The position numbers and the translations under genes were made by a program. Below, one piece after another: positions 46,226 through 57,534 of a stretch of 64,000 nt of DNA (positions within the stretch are counted from its first letter, which is position 1; each line of letters opens with the position of its first letter). Source of the DNA: Gilliamella sp. wkB308. Its GTDB lineage: Bacteria; Pseudomonadota; Gammaproteobacteria; Enterobacterales; Orbaceae. The notes beneath the pieces are model-generated. The model was not told the DNA's origin, ran no database searches, and was given only the letters and a program-made list of their open reading frames with translations. The DNA is taken from assembly GCF_001690185.1 (NCBI RefSeq), contig NZ_LZGN01000043.1:1-64000 (forward strand). The letters are read 5' to 3'.

Positions 46226-47692
46226 TTAGTAAATATCACTGTCATTTTCATTTGAAAACTCTTTTAACTTTCTGGTTAAAGTATTACGCCCCCAACCTAA
46301 TAAATTTGCTGCTTCTTGTTTATGTCCTCGGGTAAAATTAAGTGCGCAGTTTAATAAAATACGCTCTACTTCTGTCACTGCCTCAGTTAAAATACCTGAT
46401 TTTCCTGCGACAAGCGATTGTTTAGCCCATTGTTCCAGTAAAAATTGCCAATCCATTGCTACTTGGGAGTCGTTTAATGTCAAACTTATATCATTACGAC
46501 CAACCGAAATTTTAGGCATCGGAAATTGTAATAGCTCTGGTGGTAAATCTTGCTCTAAGATCTCTTTACTGGAGGACATAACGGTCACCCAACGACAGGT
46601 ATTTTCTAGCTGTCTTACATTGCCTGGCCAATTGAATTTACATAGAATACTCATCGCTTCGGGACTAAAAACTTTACTTTCAACGCCTAACTCTTTAGCC
46701 GTGGTATATAAAAAGTGTTCTGCAAGTTTCGGAATATCTTGAGCACGATCACGTAAAGGAGGCAATAAAATACGGATTACATTTAAGCGATGAAACAAAT
46801 CATCCCGAAATTTGCCTTCGCGCACTCTTGCTTCTAAATCTTGATGCGTTGCGGCAATAATTCTGACATCAACTTTTACAGGGGAATAACCACCAATACG
46901 ATAAAATTGTCCATCGGCAAGAACTCGAAGTAACCGTGTTTGAACATCAAGAGGCATATCACCGATTTCATCTAAAAATAAAGTTCCACCATTAGCCTGT
47001 TCAAATCGTCCATGCCTGATTTGTGCAGCCCCAGTAAACGCCCCTTTTTCGTGTCCAAACAGTTCCGATTCAATCAGATCTTTGGGAATCGCTGCCATAT
47101 TAAGTGCGATAAAAGGTGAATGTGATCGAGGGCTATGAGTATGCAGCGCTTTTGCGACTAACTCTTTACCTGTACCTGATTCACCATTAATCAGCACACT
47201 AATAGAAGATTTCGATAAGCGTCCAATAATCCGAAATACCTCTTGCATTGAAGGTGCTTCACCTATAATGCCTGTTGATGCTTTTGCCGTAACATGTGTA
47301 CGTTGATGGTTTTGTACTTGTAAATGTTGAGACTGTGCAATAGCACGTTCAACAAGTTGAATCATTTCATCCACGTCAAAGGGTTTGGGAATATAATCAA
47401 AAGCCCCTTTTTGGTAAGTATTAACAGCAGCATCAAGATCAGAATGTGCCGTCATAATAATGACAGGCAAGTGGGGTAATTGTTCTTTGATATAATTAAG
47501 TAATGATAGACCATCGATACCTGGCATTTTAATATCAGAAATAAGAACAGCCGGTTTGGGTAGTTGATTGGTCAAAGCTTCGATCACATCTTGACCGTTT
47601 GCAAAACTAATACAATTAAAATGTGCATTGGTGAGTGCTTTTTCTAATACCCAACGAATCGAACTATCATCATCAACAACCCAAACATTCAT
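46226..47692 (-). CDS. glnG: nitrogen regulation response regulator NtrC
   Basis: A 488-aa sigma-54 activator (E. coli 469). The receiver domain has phospho-acceptor Asp53 (LISDIKMPG) and Lys in YIPKPFD; the AAA+ domain has Walker A GESGTGKE and the sigma-54 contact loop GAFTGA; the C-terminal Fis-type helix-turn-helix reads [19 protein letters not shown]. It is 11 bp after glnL. It should act on the sigma-54 promoter upstream of glnA in this same window. Confidence 0.96.
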   Translation of the reverse strand: MNVWVVDDDSSIRWVLEKALTNAHFNCISFANGQDVIEALTNQLPKPAVLISDIKMPGIDGLSLLNYIKEQLPHLPVIIMTAHSDLDAAVNTYQKGAFDYIPKPFDVDEMIQLVERAIAQSQHLQVQNHQRTHVTAKASTGIIGEAPSMQEVFRIIGRLSKSSISVLINGESGTGKELVAKALHTHSPRSHSPFIALNMAAIPKDLIESELFGHEKGAFTGAAQIRHGRFEQANGGTLFLDEIGDMPLDVQTRLLRVLADGQFYRIGGYSPVKVDVRIIAATHQDLEARVREGKFRDDLFHRLNVIRILLPPLRDRAQDIPKLAEHFLYTTAKELGVESKVFSPEAMSILCKFNWPGNVRQLENTCRWVTVMSSSKEILEQDLPPELLQFPMPKISVGRNDISLTLNDSQVAMDWQFLLEQWAKQSLVAGKSGILTEAVTEVERILLNCALNFTRGHKQEAANLLGWGRNTLTRKLKEFSNENDSDIY

Positions 47693-47703
47693 TTTAAATT
47701 ACC

Positions 47704-48753
47704 TCATTGTTTGATTGGCAAATAGACAGAAAATTCAGTGTGTCCAGGCCAACTATTAAATTCAATTTTACCATGATGTTGATCGACAATATTATGTGCA
47801 ATAGAAAGACCGATTCCTGTCCCACCTTCGTAACCGCTTACCATAGGATAAAAAAGCGTATCTTGAATATGAACAGGTACCCCCGGTCCATTATCTTCAA
47901 TATCAATACGTGCACATAGTCGATAACGTTGTCCATGCAATGTAACTTGAAAGGCAGTTCTCGTTCTGATTGTTATCGTACCTGTTTTAGTACCAATAGC
48001 CTGTAAAGCATTTCGCACAATATTTAAAATAACTTGTTCGATCTGCTCTGAATCATGGATAAATTCTGGCAAACTGGGATCATAATCCCGTAAAATAGTC
48101 ACATTTAATGGTTTTTCGATGCATAATAATGCATAGGTTCGTTCAATCGCTTGATGAATATTTTGTACTTTTTGGTGCAAGCGTTGCTGTGGTCCTAATA
48201 ACCTATCTACTAGATTTCTTAATCTATCTGCTTGCTCAATAATAATTTGCGTATAATCTTGCAACTCATTTTTCGGTAATTCTCGTGATAATAATTGTGC
48301 AGCACCTCGAAGCCCACCTAATGGGTTTTTAATTTCATGTGCTAGCCCTCGCACAAGTTCACGAGCAGCACTTTGTTGAGCTTGTTGTAACTGTTCTTGG
48401 CTTAACCGTTTATGATTATTTAAAGGCGCCATTTCAATTAAGATCTGTTCATTACTCAAGGGTTGTGCCGTTAACGATAAGATATGCAATTCATTATTCA
48501 CAACCAAATTCACTTCAGTATCCGTAAACCCTTGATTTTTGGATAATGAACTTTGCATTAACTCAAAATCTAAAGAATGGTAACTCAATAAATCAGGAAG
48601 ATAACTGTCTAATAATTTTTTGGGACTTTGTGCTAATAGCTGCTGGGCAGCAGTATTGGCGTAAACAATATTGAGATTTTTATCAAGTAATAAAATACTT
48701 GTAATCATCGAGTTGAGAACAAGATCAGCATCAGATTCACTATCAAATGTCAT
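47704..48753 (-). CDS. glnL: nitrogen regulation sensor kinase NtrB
   Basis: The ATG at 48753 gives 349 aa, exactly the E. coli length, and aligns at the N-terminus; a GTG 30 bp earlier lies inside the glnA-glnL hairpin and is rejected. It has a PAS domain (about 10-75), phospho-acceptor His139 ([12 protein letters not shown]), the N box NIVRNALQA, and G boxes DNGPGVP and [10 protein letters not shown]. It is a cytosolic kinase/phosphatase of NtrC, gated by PII. Confidence 0.95.
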   Translation of the reverse strand: MTFDSESDADLVLNSMITSILLLDKNLNIVYANTAAQQLLAQSPKKLLDSYLPDLLSYHSLDFELMQSSLSKNQGFTDTEVNLVVNNELHILSLTAQPLSNEQILIEMAPLNNHKRLSQEQLQQAQQSAARELVRGLAHEIKNPLGGLRGAAQLLSRELPKNELQDYTQIIIEQADRLRNLVDRLLGPQQRLHQKVQNIHQAIERTYALLCIEKPLNVTILRDYDPSLPEFIHDSEQIEQVILNIVRNALQAIGTKTGTITIRTRTAFQVTLHGQRYRLCARIDIEDNGPGVPVHIQDTLFYPMVSGYEGGTGIGLSIAHNIVDQHHGKIEFNSWPGHTEFSVYLPIKQ

Positions 48754-48776
48754 CGTCGGTATTCCGTCCTCATTAA

Positions 48777-48801
48777 AATCCACCGCTTTACACGGTGGAT
48801 T
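48777..48801 (-). terminator. glnA terminator / attenuator before glnL
   Basis: AATCCACCG and CGGTGGATT form a perfect 9-bp stem with a 7-nt loop, ending in TTTTAAT on the minus strand, 24 nt after the glnA stop and just before the glnL start. It should limit read-through from the strong glnA promoter into glnLG, an arrangement known in E. coli. Confidence 0.75.
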
Positions 48802-48824
48802 AACTGTTTAAATTTTAGATAAAT

Positions 48825-50234
48825 TTATAAACTATAGTAAAGTTCAAATTCAACTGGATGTGGTGTCATACGTACACGATCAACGTCTTGACGTTTCAAA
48901 TCAATATAAGCATCAATCGTATCATTAGTGAAGACATTACCACGCGTTAAGAATTCACGATCAGCATCTAATGCATTAAGCGCTTCTTCAAGTGAACCTG
49001 CCACTTGTGGAATTAATTTAGATTCTTCCGGTGGTAAATCATATAAGTTTTTATCCATTGCATCGCCAGGATGAATTTTGTTAATAATACCGTCTAAACC
49101 AGCCATTAACTGCGCAGCAAATGATAAATATGGATTACCAGCTGGATCAGGGAAACGAACTTCAATACGACGTGCTTTCGGGCTAGTCACAACCGGAATA
49201 CGAATTGAAGCAGAACGGTTACGAGCAGAATACGCAAGCATAACAGGTGCTTCATAACCCGGTACTAGACGTTTATATGAGTTAGTCGCAGGGTTAGTAA
49301 ATGCATTGATAGCTTTAGCATGTTTAATAATACCGCCAATATAGAATAAAGCCATCTCAGAAAGCCCAGCATATTTATCACCAGCAAATAAGTTAACTCC
49401 GTCTTTAGCTAAAGATTGATGGCAGTGCATGCCTGAACCATTATCACCAAACATCGGTTTTGGCATAAATGTCGCTGTTTTTCCATAAATATGCGCTACA
49501 TTTTGCACAACATATTTATAAATTTGAACTTCATCCGCTTTTTTAGTTAATGTATTGAAACGACAAGCTATTTCATTTTGTCCTGCGGTTGCCACTTCAT
49601 GGTGATGAGCTTCAACCACTAAACCTAGTTGTTCCATAATTAAACACATCTCTGAGCGGATATCTTGCGATGAATCAACCGGAGGGAGTGGGAAGTAACC
49701 CCCTTTTACGCCTGGGCGATGACCTTTGTTACCTTCTTCATATTTAGTACCTGAATTCCAAGCGGCTTCAATATCATCGATATGAACAAAACTACCTGAC
49801 ATCGGTGAACCAAATCGAACATCATCAAATAAAAAGAATTCGGGTTCTGGTCCAAAAATAACGGTATCTGCAATGCCTGAAGATTTTAAAAACTCTTCAG
49901 CACGTTTTGCGATTGAACGTGGATCACGATCATAACCTTGTAATGTTGCAGGTTCGAGTACATCACAACGGAGATTTAATGTTACATCTTCAAAAAATGG
50001 ATCAATAACGGCACTTGAAGCATCAGGCATTAATACCATATCCGATTCATTAATCCCTTTCCAACCAGCAATTGAAGAGCCGTCAAACATTTTACCGTCT
50101 TCAAAAAAATCAGCATCAATTTGACTAACAGGTATCGTAACGTGTTGCTCTTTTCCTTTGGTATCAGTAAAACGCAAATCGACAAATTTAACATCATTTT
50201 CTTTAATTAGTGTTAATACTTTTTGTATAGACAT
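48825..50234 (-). CDS. glnA: glutamine synthetase type I
   Basis: A 469-aa dodecameric enzyme condensing glutamate, ammonia and ATP; the length is identical to E. coli GlnA. The N-terminal latch region, the D50-type loop ([10 protein letters not shown]), the ATP site [19 protein letters not shown] (ends given) and the adenylylation Tyr in NLYDLPPEE near residue 398 are all present, so GlnE control is expected. TCTCC-type complement just upstream of the ATG gives a clear ribosome site (GGAGA). Confidence 0.97.
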   Translation of the reverse strand: MSIQKVLTLIKENDVKFVDLRFTDTKGKEQHVTIPVSQIDADFFEDGKMFDGSSIAGWKGINESDMVLMPDASSAVIDPFFEDVTLNLRCDVLEPATLQGYDRDPRSIAKRAEEFLKSSGIADTVIFGPEPEFFLFDDVRFGSPMSGSFVHIDDIEAAWNSGTKYEEGNKGHRPGVKGGYFPLPPVDSSQDIRSEMCLIMEQLGLVVEAHHHEVATAGQNEIACRFNTLTKKADEVQIYKYVVQNVAHIYGKTATFMPKPMFGDNGSGMHCHQSLAKDGVNLFAGDKYAGLSEMALFYIGGIIKHAKAINAFTNPATNSYKRLVPGYEAPVMLAYSARNRSASIRIPVVTSPKARRIEVRFPDPAGNPYLSFAAQLMAGLDGIINKIHPGDAMDKNLYDLPPEESKLIPQVAGSLEEALNALDADREFLTRGNVFTNDTIDAYIDLKRQDVDRVRMTPHPVEFELYYSL

Positions 50235-50303
50235 GTATCTTCTCCGTTGAGGACAAATAATTGATCAGTTCGTAAGGCATTCTTGCCAAGTTATTTTCTT
50301 TAA

Positions 50304-50320
50304 TGCAAATATGATGCCAA
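50304..50320 (-). promoter_or_regulatory. sigma-54 promoter of glnA
   Basis: On the minus strand TTGGCATCATATTTGCA matches the -24 GG / -12 GC consensus (TTGGCAC-N5-TTGCA) with one mismatch and correct spacing, 70 bp upstream of the glnA ATG. Confidence 0.85.
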
Positions 50321-50380
50321 GTTTTTAGTCACGTTTTTATAGTGAATTTACGGCTTAAATAGTAACACAAATAGCATTAA

Positions 50381-50429
50381 TGCACCAAAATAATGCATAA
50401 AAACACTTATGATGCACCAATAAAAGGCA
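50381..50429. promoter_or_regulatory. two NtrC-binding sites upstream of glnA
   Basis: TGCACCA-AAA-TAATGCA at 50381-50397 matches the 17-bp NtrC consensus well. A second TGCACCA at 50413 has a weaker partner half (AAAGGCA, ending 50429). They lie about 65-110 bp upstream of the sigma-54 promoter, the usual enhancer distance. The remainder of the gap 50235-50531 shows nothing else. Confidence 0.75.
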
Positions 50430-50531
50430 TTGCACAGTTATTTTGCTAAAAAGAATCGGATAAATTGATATCACCGCAATTAACTAATCACCCTAAAATC
50501 GAATTTAATTAAATCAGAAGGATGCAACCAA

Positions 50532-50729
50532 TTGAAATGGATGAATTTTATCTTACCGTTTCTGATTTACTTACCAATCATTATATTGATCAATAGTCTG
50601 ACAGTATTTTGGCATTGTCAGCAAACAAAATATAATCTAGTTTTTTTAAACTCACCTTATTTAACGACACAAACTATCAGTGACCATAAAATTCACGGTT
50701 TTGCTGGGGGGATGAAATTGCTTAAATAA
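50532..50729 (+). CDS. possible small membrane protein, 65 aa
   Basis: A TTG start at 50532 lies 8 nt after a good AAGGAT site; an in-frame ATG at 50541 has none. Residues about 4-27 are a hydrophobic helix (FILPFLIYLPIIILI), then a polar tail ending GFAGGMKLLK. It is divergent from glnA and shares its upstream region. I recognise no family; it could be a real small protein or chance. Confidence 0.35.
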   Translation: MKWMNFILPFLIYLPIIILINSLTVFWHCQQTKYNLVFLNSPYLTTQTISDHKIHGFAGGMKLLK

Positions 50730-50905
50730 AAAAGTCGTTCTCGCTTTCAATCATCCTTGTAATAATTAAAATCTCAATAAGAATCTTCTGAATTTAACGC
50801 TCTATAATTTGGAGAACAACAAGATTTTCTTATAGGTACTGTATTTCAGTGCATAATATCGCTATAATCTCTTCTTATATTGAAAAACTAGGTAATTATA
50901 AAAGT

Positions 50906-51346
50906 ATGGACTTTATTACACTCGAAATTATACCTTTTGTTAAAAATCATATTTTACTTTCTTTAGGTTGGATTGTACTTTTTATTGCAATCATTGTATT
51001 AACCATCAAAAGTAAATTATCAAAAGTTAAAATCATTAATAATGCTCAAGCAATCAATCTGATTAATAAACAAAATGCTAAAATCATTGATTTGCGATCA
51101 GCTGATAGTTTCAAAAAAGGGCACATTACCGATTCCCTGAATATACTCCCCATTGATATCAAAAATGCGAGTGCAAATTCTATCGAAAAACATAAAGAAA
51201 ATTTTGTTATCTTAGTCGATGATAATGGTCTATCATCAGCCGGTATCGGTGAAGTACTTGTTAAACAAGGTTTCTTGAATGTTTTTGCATTAAAAGATGG
51301 CATTGCAGGATGGAATGGCGAAAATTTACCATTAGTTAGAAAATAA
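50906..51346 (+). CDS. yibN: YibN family rhodanese-domain membrane protein lacking the catalytic Cys
   Basis: The ATG at 50906 gives 146 aa and aligns with E. coli YibN (143 aa); a GTG at 50849 would extend it by 19 residues. There is one N-terminal membrane helix (about 15-36), then a rhodanese domain (DLRSADSFKKGHITDSLNI, later GIAGWNGENLPLV). The whole protein contains no Cys, and the active-site loop reads VDDNGLSS, so sulfur transfer is not expected. It lies 25 bp before secB, as in enterobacteria, where YibN has been linked to membrane protein export. Confidence 0.9.
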   Translation: MDFITLEIIPFVKNHILLSLGWIVLFIAIIVLTIKSKLSKVKIINNAQAINLINKQNAKIIDLRSADSFKKGHITDSLNILPIDIKNASANSIEKHKENFVILVDDNGLSSAGIGEVLVKQGFLNVFALKDGIAGWNGENLPLVRK

Positions 51347-51371
51347 AATTATATTAAAATAAGGTTAGATC

Positions 51372-51854
51372 ATGACAGAACAAAACAATACACAACAACC
51401 AGAAACACAATTTGCAATTCAACGTATTTATACAAAAGATGTTTCATTTGAAACCAATAATGTACCTGAAGTTTTTACCAAACAATTTCAACCTGCCATG
51501 AATGTTGAATTGAATTCATCATCTCAATCCTTAAATGATGATGTTTATGAAGTCGCATTACGCATTACAGTAACAATGAAATCACAAGACGAAGTTGCCT
51601 ATATTTGTGAAGTAACACAAGCAGGTATTTTTTCACTTGTTGGATTCAATGATGCACAGTTACAACACTGTTTAGGTGCTTACTGTCCAAATATTTTATT
51701 CCCGTATGCACGAGAAACAATTTCTAACTTAGTCATTAAAGGGTCTTTCCCTCCAGTTAATTTAGAACCGGTTAACTTTGACGTGCTATTTATGAACTAT
51801 CTTCAACAGCAACAACAATCAGTTGAAGAAGAATCAACAGAAACATTACAATAA
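51372..51854 (+). CDS. secB: export chaperone SecB
   Basis: A 160-aa tetrameric cytosolic chaperone that keeps preproteins unfolded for Sec[26 protein letters not shown] and the SecA-binding [13 protein letters not shown] segment are all hallmark. E. coli SecB is 155 aa. The tail is Gln/Glu-rich ([11 protein letters not shown]). It sits between yibN and gpsA as in E. coli. Confidence 0.97.
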   Translation: MTEQNNTQQPETQFAIQRIYTKDVSFETNNVPEVFTKQFQPAMNVELNSSSQSLNDDVYEVALRITVTMKSQDEVAYICEVTQAGIFSLVGFNDAQLQHCLGAYCPNILFPYARETISNLVIKGSFPPVNLEPVNFDVLFMNYLQQQQQSVEEESTETLQ

Positions 51855-51896
51855 TCATTGTGATTTAATCTAGAACGATAAATCTAACGGTTAATT

Positions 51897-52910
51897 ATGG
51901 AAAAACATGCTGTTGTCACAGTAATCGGTGCAGGTTCTTATGGAACCTCTTTAGCTATTTTACTTGCACGTAATGGTCATCAAACATTATTGTGGGGACA
52001 TAATCCACACAAAATGATGGCTTTACAGCATGACAGGCAAAATAAACAATTTTTGCCTGATATTCCTTTTCCTGAATTACTTCACATTGAAAGTGATCTG
52101 CAAACAGCTGTTTCAGCGTCACCAATCTTACTCATTGTTGTACCTAGTCACGCTTTTGGTACTATTTTAGAGCAAATAAAACCCTATTTACGCAAAGATA
52201 GTAAAATTGTTTGGGCAACCAAAGGACTTGAAGTCAATACAGGGCGTTTATTGCAAGATGTTGCCAGAGAAATTTTAGGTAATCAAATCCCCCTAGCTGT
52301 CATTTCAGGCCCTACTTTTGCTAAAGAAGTTGCCTCGGGTTTGCCAACGGCGGTAACCGTTGCTTCAACGGATGATGATTTTTTAACTGAGTTACAAAAT
52401 TTATTTCATTGTAGTAAAAGTTTTCGGGTCTATAGCAGTAAAGATTTTATTGGGGTGCAACTTGGCGGCGCCATTAAAAATGTGATTGCTATAGGAGCAG
52501 GATTGTCTGACGGACTGGGTTTTGGTGCAAATGCAAGGACAGCGTTAATCACACGTGGACTGGCTGAAATGATGCGATTAGGTGAAGCGCTTGGTGCAGA
52601 TCCTGCAACCTTTATGGGCATGGCAGGGCTTGGTGATCTTGTATTAACCTGTACGGATAATCAATCACGCAATCGACGTTTCGGTATTTTGCTGGGGCAA
52701 AATAAATCGATTCAAGAAGCACAAGATATTATCGCACAAGTTGTCGAAGGATTTAAAAATACTAAAGAAGTTTGGACACTTGCAAAACAATATCATGTTG
52801 ATATGCCAATCACTGAACAAATTTATAAAGTACTATACGAACATAAAGATCCTAAACAAGCGGCAATGACCTTACTCGGTCGATCACAGAAAGAAGAACT
52901 AAAAAGTTAA
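51897..52910 (+). CDS. gpsA: glycerol-3-phosphate dehydrogenase [NAD(P)+]
   Basis: A 337-aa enzyme reducing dihydroxyacetone phosphate to sn-glycerol 3-phosphate for phospholipid synthesis. The Rossmann [10 protein letters not shown] loop (about 11-20), the catalytic Lys in [12 protein letters not shown] and the substrate loop SGPTFAKE are present. Follows secB by 42 bp. In E. coli cysE comes next; here a convergent dehydrogenase-family gene follows instead. Confidence 0.96.
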   Translation: MEKHAVVTVIGAGSYGTSLAILLARNGHQTLLWGHNPHKMMALQHDRQNKQFLPDIPFPELLHIESDLQTAVSASPILLIVVPSHAFGTILEQIKPYLRKDSKIVWATKGLEVNTGRLLQDVAREILGNQIPLAVISGPTFAKEVASGLPTAVTVASTDDDFLTELQNLFHCSKSFRVYSSKDFIGVQLGGAIKNVIAIGAGLSDGLGFGANARTALITRGLAEMMRLGEALGADPATFMGMAGLGDLVLTCTDNQSRNRRFGILLGQNKSIQEAQDIIAQVVEGFKNTKEVWTLAKQYHVDMPITEQIYKVLYEHKDPKQAAMTLLGRSQKEELKS

Positions 52911-52996
52911 TTTTTAACAACGTTATATCATGACATTATATTAACGCTATTAAATAATTTTGTAGTTAAAATCAGCTATTCTTTCTAAACATTAGG

Positions 52997-53971
52997 TTAT
53001 ATATTTGTTCCAATACCCTTTTCTTTTGCTTTTAGATAAATATCATATCCAACATAAACATCGAGAACGGCTGTTCCCACCGTTTTAAATAATGTGATTT
53101 GCTCATCGTTTTGGCGACATTTTTGCGAATCAGTAACTAATTCACCCAACTCAAAAAAATCATTTTTTGATACACGTTTTTGGTTGATTGGATCAATAAT
53201 ATCCCCAGCTTCGGCAAAAACGCCCTCTTTGGTATCAAGTACACGAATGTCCGCTTTTTCAACAATATTACTTGGTATTTCATGCATTTCAGGGGTATAT
53301 GCACCCACACCATTAATATGAGTACCAGACTTAACGATATCACCATTAAATGTAACCACCTTAGATGTTGTCACTGAGGTGATAATATCTGCTTGACCAA
53401 TGTCTTCATCAAAATTTTGTGAAAAATAGAGATTGGCTGAAAAATGTGAAAAGTGTTTTTTCATCGCTTCCGTAAATTGTTTCGCTTTTTGTTCATCAAT
53501 ATCGTAAATAGCCACATCAGTAAGATCTCGAACGGTTAACATGGCTTCTAATTGTGATACAGCCTGCCCCCCTGTTCCTATTAATACTGCTCGTCGAGCA
53601 TTTTTTCTTGCTAAAAGATCGGTTGCCGCACCTTGTACCGCCCCTGTACGAAGTTGAGTTACAAAAGTACCATCTAAAATGGCACAAACTTCCCCAGTTA
53701 AAGGATCTAACATCATCACTTGCGCTGGTACGGAGGGTTTACCCAATTTAGGATTATCCGGAAATACAGACACAATTTTAATGCCAGCGATATCCTTACC
53801 TTTTATATGCGCAGGCATAAATAAACTTTGCCCTTTCTGCATATCAAAATTGATACGTAAAGGCACTTCACTATCTCCTTGGGTATAGATTTTTAAAGCT
53901 TGTTTATCTGCCTCAATGGCATCTTTCATACTATAAACGTGTTGAATATCATTTGCGGATAAGATTAACAT
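52997..53971 (-). CDS. ornithine cyclodeaminase / mu-crystallin family protein
   Basis: The ATG at 53971 follows GGAG with 5-nt spacing and gives 324 aa; a GTG two codons earlier is possible. The NAD(P) Rossmann loop GTGGQAVSQLEAM lies near 128-140, and RINFDMQKGQSLFMPAHI is the family's substrate-side segment. Members act as ornithine cyclodeaminase, cyclic imine (ketimine) reductase or alanine dehydrogenase, and the choice cannot be made from sequence alone. It is an isolated gene, convergent with gpsA and divergent from aas. Confidence 0.85.
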   Translation of the reverse strand: MLILSANDIQHVYSMKDAIEADKQALKIYTQGDSEVPLRINFDMQKGQSLFMPAHIKGKDIAGIKIVSVFPDNPKLGKPSVPAQVMMLDPLTGEVCAILDGTFVTQLRTGAVQGAATDLLARKNARRAVLIGTGGQAVSQLEAMLTVRDLTDVAIYDIDEQKAKQFTEAMKKHFSHFSANLYFSQNFDEDIGQADIITSVTTSKVVTFNGDIVKSGTHINGVGAYTPEMHEIPSNIVEKADIRVLDTKEGVFAEAGDIIDPINQKRVSKNDFFELGELVTDSQKCRQNDEQITLFKTVGTAVLDVYVGYDIYLKAKEKGIGTNI

Positions 53972-54169
53972 TTTCACTCCAGACCTTTTTTTGATTTATT
54001 TTACTTTTTTTATAGGCTTTGTCTAACTTTTAGATAATCAAGCATAGCAAATTATTAAAGATCTTCAGGTTATGTATAATAAATTCATAATAAACAACAT
54101 ATCTTGTGTATTTCCTCAATTTTCACTATTATGACAAGGTGCAATTTTGCACGGAAATTGAGAATTAAG

Positions 54170-56311
54170 ATGTTATTCAATATATTAAGGGTTATTTTAA
54201 AGTTTCTTTTTCATGTCAAAATTTATGGTAACCTAAAAAACTTAAAGCAAGAAAGATTGCTTATCACACCTAACCATGTTTCCTTCCTTGATGGTCTTCT
54301 AATCGGTGTTTTCTTACCTGTTAGACCCGTGTTTGCTATCTATGCAGGTTATATTGATCACTGGTTAGTACGTTTAGCAAAACGTTATGTAGATTTTGTG
54401 CCAATGGATCCGATTAATCCTATGGCGATTAAACGCTTAGTACGCGAAATTGAAAAAGGACGTCCGATAGTCATATTCCCTGAAGGAAGAATTACCGTAA
54501 CAGGGTCATTAATGAAAATTTATGATGGAGCGGCTTTTGTTGCGGCCCGATCTCAAGCAACGATTGTACCTGTCTGGATTGAAGGAGCAGAGTTCACATT
54601 AACTAGCCGCCTAAAAGGCCTGTTTAAACGCCGCTTATTTCCTAAAATAACGATTCATGTACTTGAACCGACCACAATTCCAATGCCAAATGTGCCTAAA
54701 GCGAAAGATAAACGCTATATAGCGGGTGAAAAATTGCATCAGATCATGATGAATGCTCGTCTGTCAAGTCGTCCTAAATTAACACTATTTGAAGCATTAC
54801 TTGAAGCACAAGTTCGCTATGGGACAAAATCAAGAACAGTACAAGACCCGACAACATCCGAATTATCTTATCGTAATTTACTTAAGCAAATCATTGGGGT
54901 AAGTTGCATTATCGAAAAGATTACCGAAAAAAAAGAACGAGTCGGTGTCTTACTCCCCAATGCCACAATCACCGTTGCCACTATTTTCGGTTTATTAGTG
55001 AAAAATCGAGTACCTGCCATGCTTAATTATACTGCAGGTACAAAGGGATTAACGTGTGCAATTACTGCCGCCGAAATTAAATCCATTGTCACGTCGCGTA
55101 AATTTATTCAAAAAGGTAAACTCGATTATCTATTAGATGAGATCAAAGGCATTAAGTGGTATTTTCTGGAAGATTTACGCAGTAGTTTGACCTTAAAAGA
55201 TAAGCTCTATGTGGCTGTGAATCAATACATTCCACGTTTTGTTGAATGTAATCAAACCAGTGATGATGAAGCACTTGTTCTTTTTACATCAGGCTCTGAG
55301 GGTAACCCCAAAGGGGTTGTGCATACGCATGGTAGTCTACTTGCTAACGTTGAACAAATTCGATCGGTCATTGATCCTACTCCAGCCGATCGATTTATGT
55401 CTGCATTACCGTTGTTCCATGCTTTTGGTATTACAGCTGGTTTGTTTTTACCGCTTTTTTCAGGTAGTCGTACCTTCTTATATCCAAACCCATTACATTA
55501 TCGAATGGTACCAGAAATTATTTATGATCAAAATTGTACCGTTCTATTTGGTACACCAACTTTTTTAGCTAACTATGCTCGCTATGCCCACCCATTTGAT
55601 TTTATGCGTTTACGCTATGTGGTAGCTGGCGCTGAAAAATTATCTGAACCAGTACGAGAACTATGGAAAGATAAATATGGTATTCGTATTTTAGAAGGCT
55701 ATGGCGTCACCGAATGTGCGCCGGTCGTTGCCCTCAATGTACCTATGGCATTTAAAAATGGCACAGTTGGTCGTTTATTGCCGGGGATGTCCTCACGGTT
55801 AATTCATATACCTGGCATTAGTGAGGGAGGGGAATTACAAGTTAAAGGGCCAAACGTGATGAAAGGTTATTTGCGCGTTGAAAATCCTGGCACCCTTGAA
55901 CCACCTGTCGCCATAAATGAAAATGGTGAAGCTGAACAGGGTTGGTACGATACCGGTGATATCGTTTCAATTGATGATGAAGGTTTTATCACCATTAAAG
56001 GACGACTAAAACGATTTGCCAAAATAGCAGGTGAAATGGTCTCTTTAGAGAGTGTAGAGGCACTCGCTAAAAAAGTGGATCCCGATGCAATGCATGGTGC
56101 AACGGTAAAAGCTGATGCTGCAAAAGGGGAAGCAATTGTACTTTTTACAACTTCAACCAAGTTAGATCGTGAACAACTAAGTCAAACAGCACAAGAATTG
56201 GGTATTCCAGCTTTAGCCGTTCCTCGTGATATTCGAGTCGTTAAAGAACTTCCACTTCTTGGAACAGGAAAAATAGACTTTATCACACTCCGAAAAATGG
56301 CTGATGAATAG
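54170..56311 (+). CDS. aas: bifunctional 2-acylglycerophosphoethanolamine acyltransferase / acyl-ACP synthetase
   Basis: The ATG at 54170 gives 713 aa (E. coli 719); the upstream frame adds 22 unlikely residues. The PlsC-type acyltransferase domain has His36 and Asp41 (NHVSFLD) and FPEGRIT; the AMP-forming synthetase domain has [23 protein letters not shown] and the C-terminal Lys in GTGKIDF. Acting with LplT, it re-acylates 2-acyl-lysophosphatidylethanolamine left by lipoprotein maturation. lplT follows 14 bp downstream. Confidence 0.96.
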   Translation: MLFNILRVILKFLFHVKIYGNLKNLKQERLLITPNHVSFLDGLLIGVFLPVRPVFAIYAGYIDHWLVRLAKRYVDFVPMDPINPMAIKRLVREIEKGRPIVIFPEGRITVTGSLMKIYDGAAFVAARSQATIVPVWIEGAEFTLTSRLKGLFKRRLFPKITIHVLEPTTIPMPNVPKAKDKRYIAGEKLHQIMMNARLSSRPKLTLFEALLEAQVRYGTKSRTVQDPTTSELSYRNLLKQIIGVSCIIEKITEKKERVGVLLPNATITVATIFGLLVKNRVPAMLNYTAGTKGLTCAITAAEIKSIVTSRKFIQKGKLDYLLDEIKGIKWYFLEDLRSSLTLKDKLYVAVNQYIPRFVECNQTSDDEALVLFTSGSEGNPKGVVHTHGSLLANVEQIRSVIDPTPADRFMSALPLFHAFGITAGLFLPLFSGSRTFLYPNPLHYRMVPEIIYDQNCTVLFGTPTFLANYARYAHPFDFMRLRYVVAGAEKLSEPVRELWKDKYGIRILEGYGVTECAPVVALNVPMAFKNGTVGRLLPGMSSRLIHIPGISEGGELQVKGPNVMKGYLRVENPGTLEPPVAINENGEAEQGWYDTGDIVSIDDEGFITIKGRLKRFAKIAGEMVSLESVEALAKKVDPDAMHGATVKADAAKGEAIVLFTTSTKLDREQLSQTAQELGIPALAVPRDIRVVKELPLLGTGKIDFITLRKMADE

Positions 56312-56325
56312 CATAAGGATATCAC

Positions 56326-57534
56326 ATGTACCACAATTCACTATTAAGCAAAGGCATGGTGGCAACCATGCTGGCGCAATTCTTTTCGGCATTTGCAGAT
56401 AATGCAATATTCTTTGCTATTCTTGCCTATATCAGAAAACTTCAGTACCCAGAATGGAGTGAGTCAGCACTACAAATCGGTTTTGTGATTCCTTTTATCA
56501 TCCTTTCTCCTTTTGTTGGTCAATTTGCTGACTGTATGTCTAAAGGAAAAGTCATGATGATTTCAAATGCGATGAAGCTATTAGGCGCAGCCTGTATCTG
56601 TCTAAATTTTAGCCCTTTTATTGGCTATTTTTTAGTAGGTGTTGGTGCAGCGGGTTATTCGCCTGCTAAATATGGGATTTTAGGCGAACTGACTTCAGGT
56701 AATAATTTGGTCAAAGCGAATGGATTGATAGAAGCATCTACTATTGCGGCTATTTTGCTGGGTTCACTTGCTGGCGGACATCTTGCCGATATGAATGTCA
56801 GTGCGTCCTTACTTGCATGTGTATTAATGTATGGTTTTGCTGTTATTGCTAATATTTTTATTCCTAAACTCCCTGCTGCCAGAAAAGATATTCAATGGAA
56901 TATAAAGAGTATGATAAAAGATTTTAGTAAAACCGTTCACATTATTCTTAATAATAAACTAGTTTTATATACTTTATTAGGCACAAGTCTATTCTGGGGA
57001 GCGGGAGTTACCTTACGATTTTTATTAATCCTTTGGGTACCTGCTGTTTTAAATATTACGGATATCGCAACACCAACAAATCTAAATGCAGTCGTTGCTA
57101 TCGGCATTGTTATTGGAGCAGGATTAGCCAGTTTACTGGTCTCAATCAATAATACGTTACGTTGCATTCCAGCAGGAATAATGATGGGCATTGCCGTTAT
57201 CGCGTTCACTTTACAAAGCAACCTTATTGCTTGTTATATATTATTAATTGTTATTGGTGCGTTAGGCGGATTCTTTTTAGTCCCGCTAAATGCATTAATT
57301 CAAAAAATTGGTAAAGATCTCGTTGGTGCAGGCAGTGTCATTTCCGTACAAAATTTAAGTGAATATACTACAATGATGGTTATGTTGGGTCTTTATACTG
57401 TTGCTGTATCTTTTAAGATCTCGATAATAACAATTGGCGTTAGTTTCGGCGCTTTATTTGCAATTGTTATCTTTTTACTGTGGCTAGGATTAAAAAAGAA
57501 TGCAATCAATAAATCTATCAAAAATGTTAACTGA
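56326..57534 (+). CDS. lplT: lysophospholipid transporter LplT
   Basis: A 402-aa major-facilitator protein with about 12 helices (E. coli 397) that flips lysophospholipids to the inner leaflet for Aas. [16 protein letters not shown] in TM1 and the Asp in [13 protein letters not shown] between TM2 and TM3 are family motifs. The downstream murQ start lies 35 bp inside its 3' end, in another frame. Confidence 0.95.
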   Translation: MYHNSLLSKGMVATMLAQFFSAFADNAIFFAILAYIRKLQYPEWSESALQIGFVIPFIILSPFVGQFADCMSKGKVMMISNAMKLLGAACICLNFSPFIGYFLVGVGAAGYSPAKYGILGELTSGNNLVKANGLIEASTIAAILLGSLAGGHLADMNVSASLLACVLMYGFAVIANIFIPKLPAARKDIQWNIKSMIKDFSKTVHIILNNKLVLYTLLGTSLFWGAGVTLRFLLILWVPAVLNITDIATPTNLNAVVAIGIVIGAGLASLLVSINNTLRCIPAGIMMGIAVIAFTLQSNLIACYILLIVIGALGGFFLVPLNALIQKIGKDLVGAGSVISVQNLSEYTTMMVMLGLYTVAVSFKISIITIGVSFGALFAIVIFLLWLGLKKNAINKSIKNVN

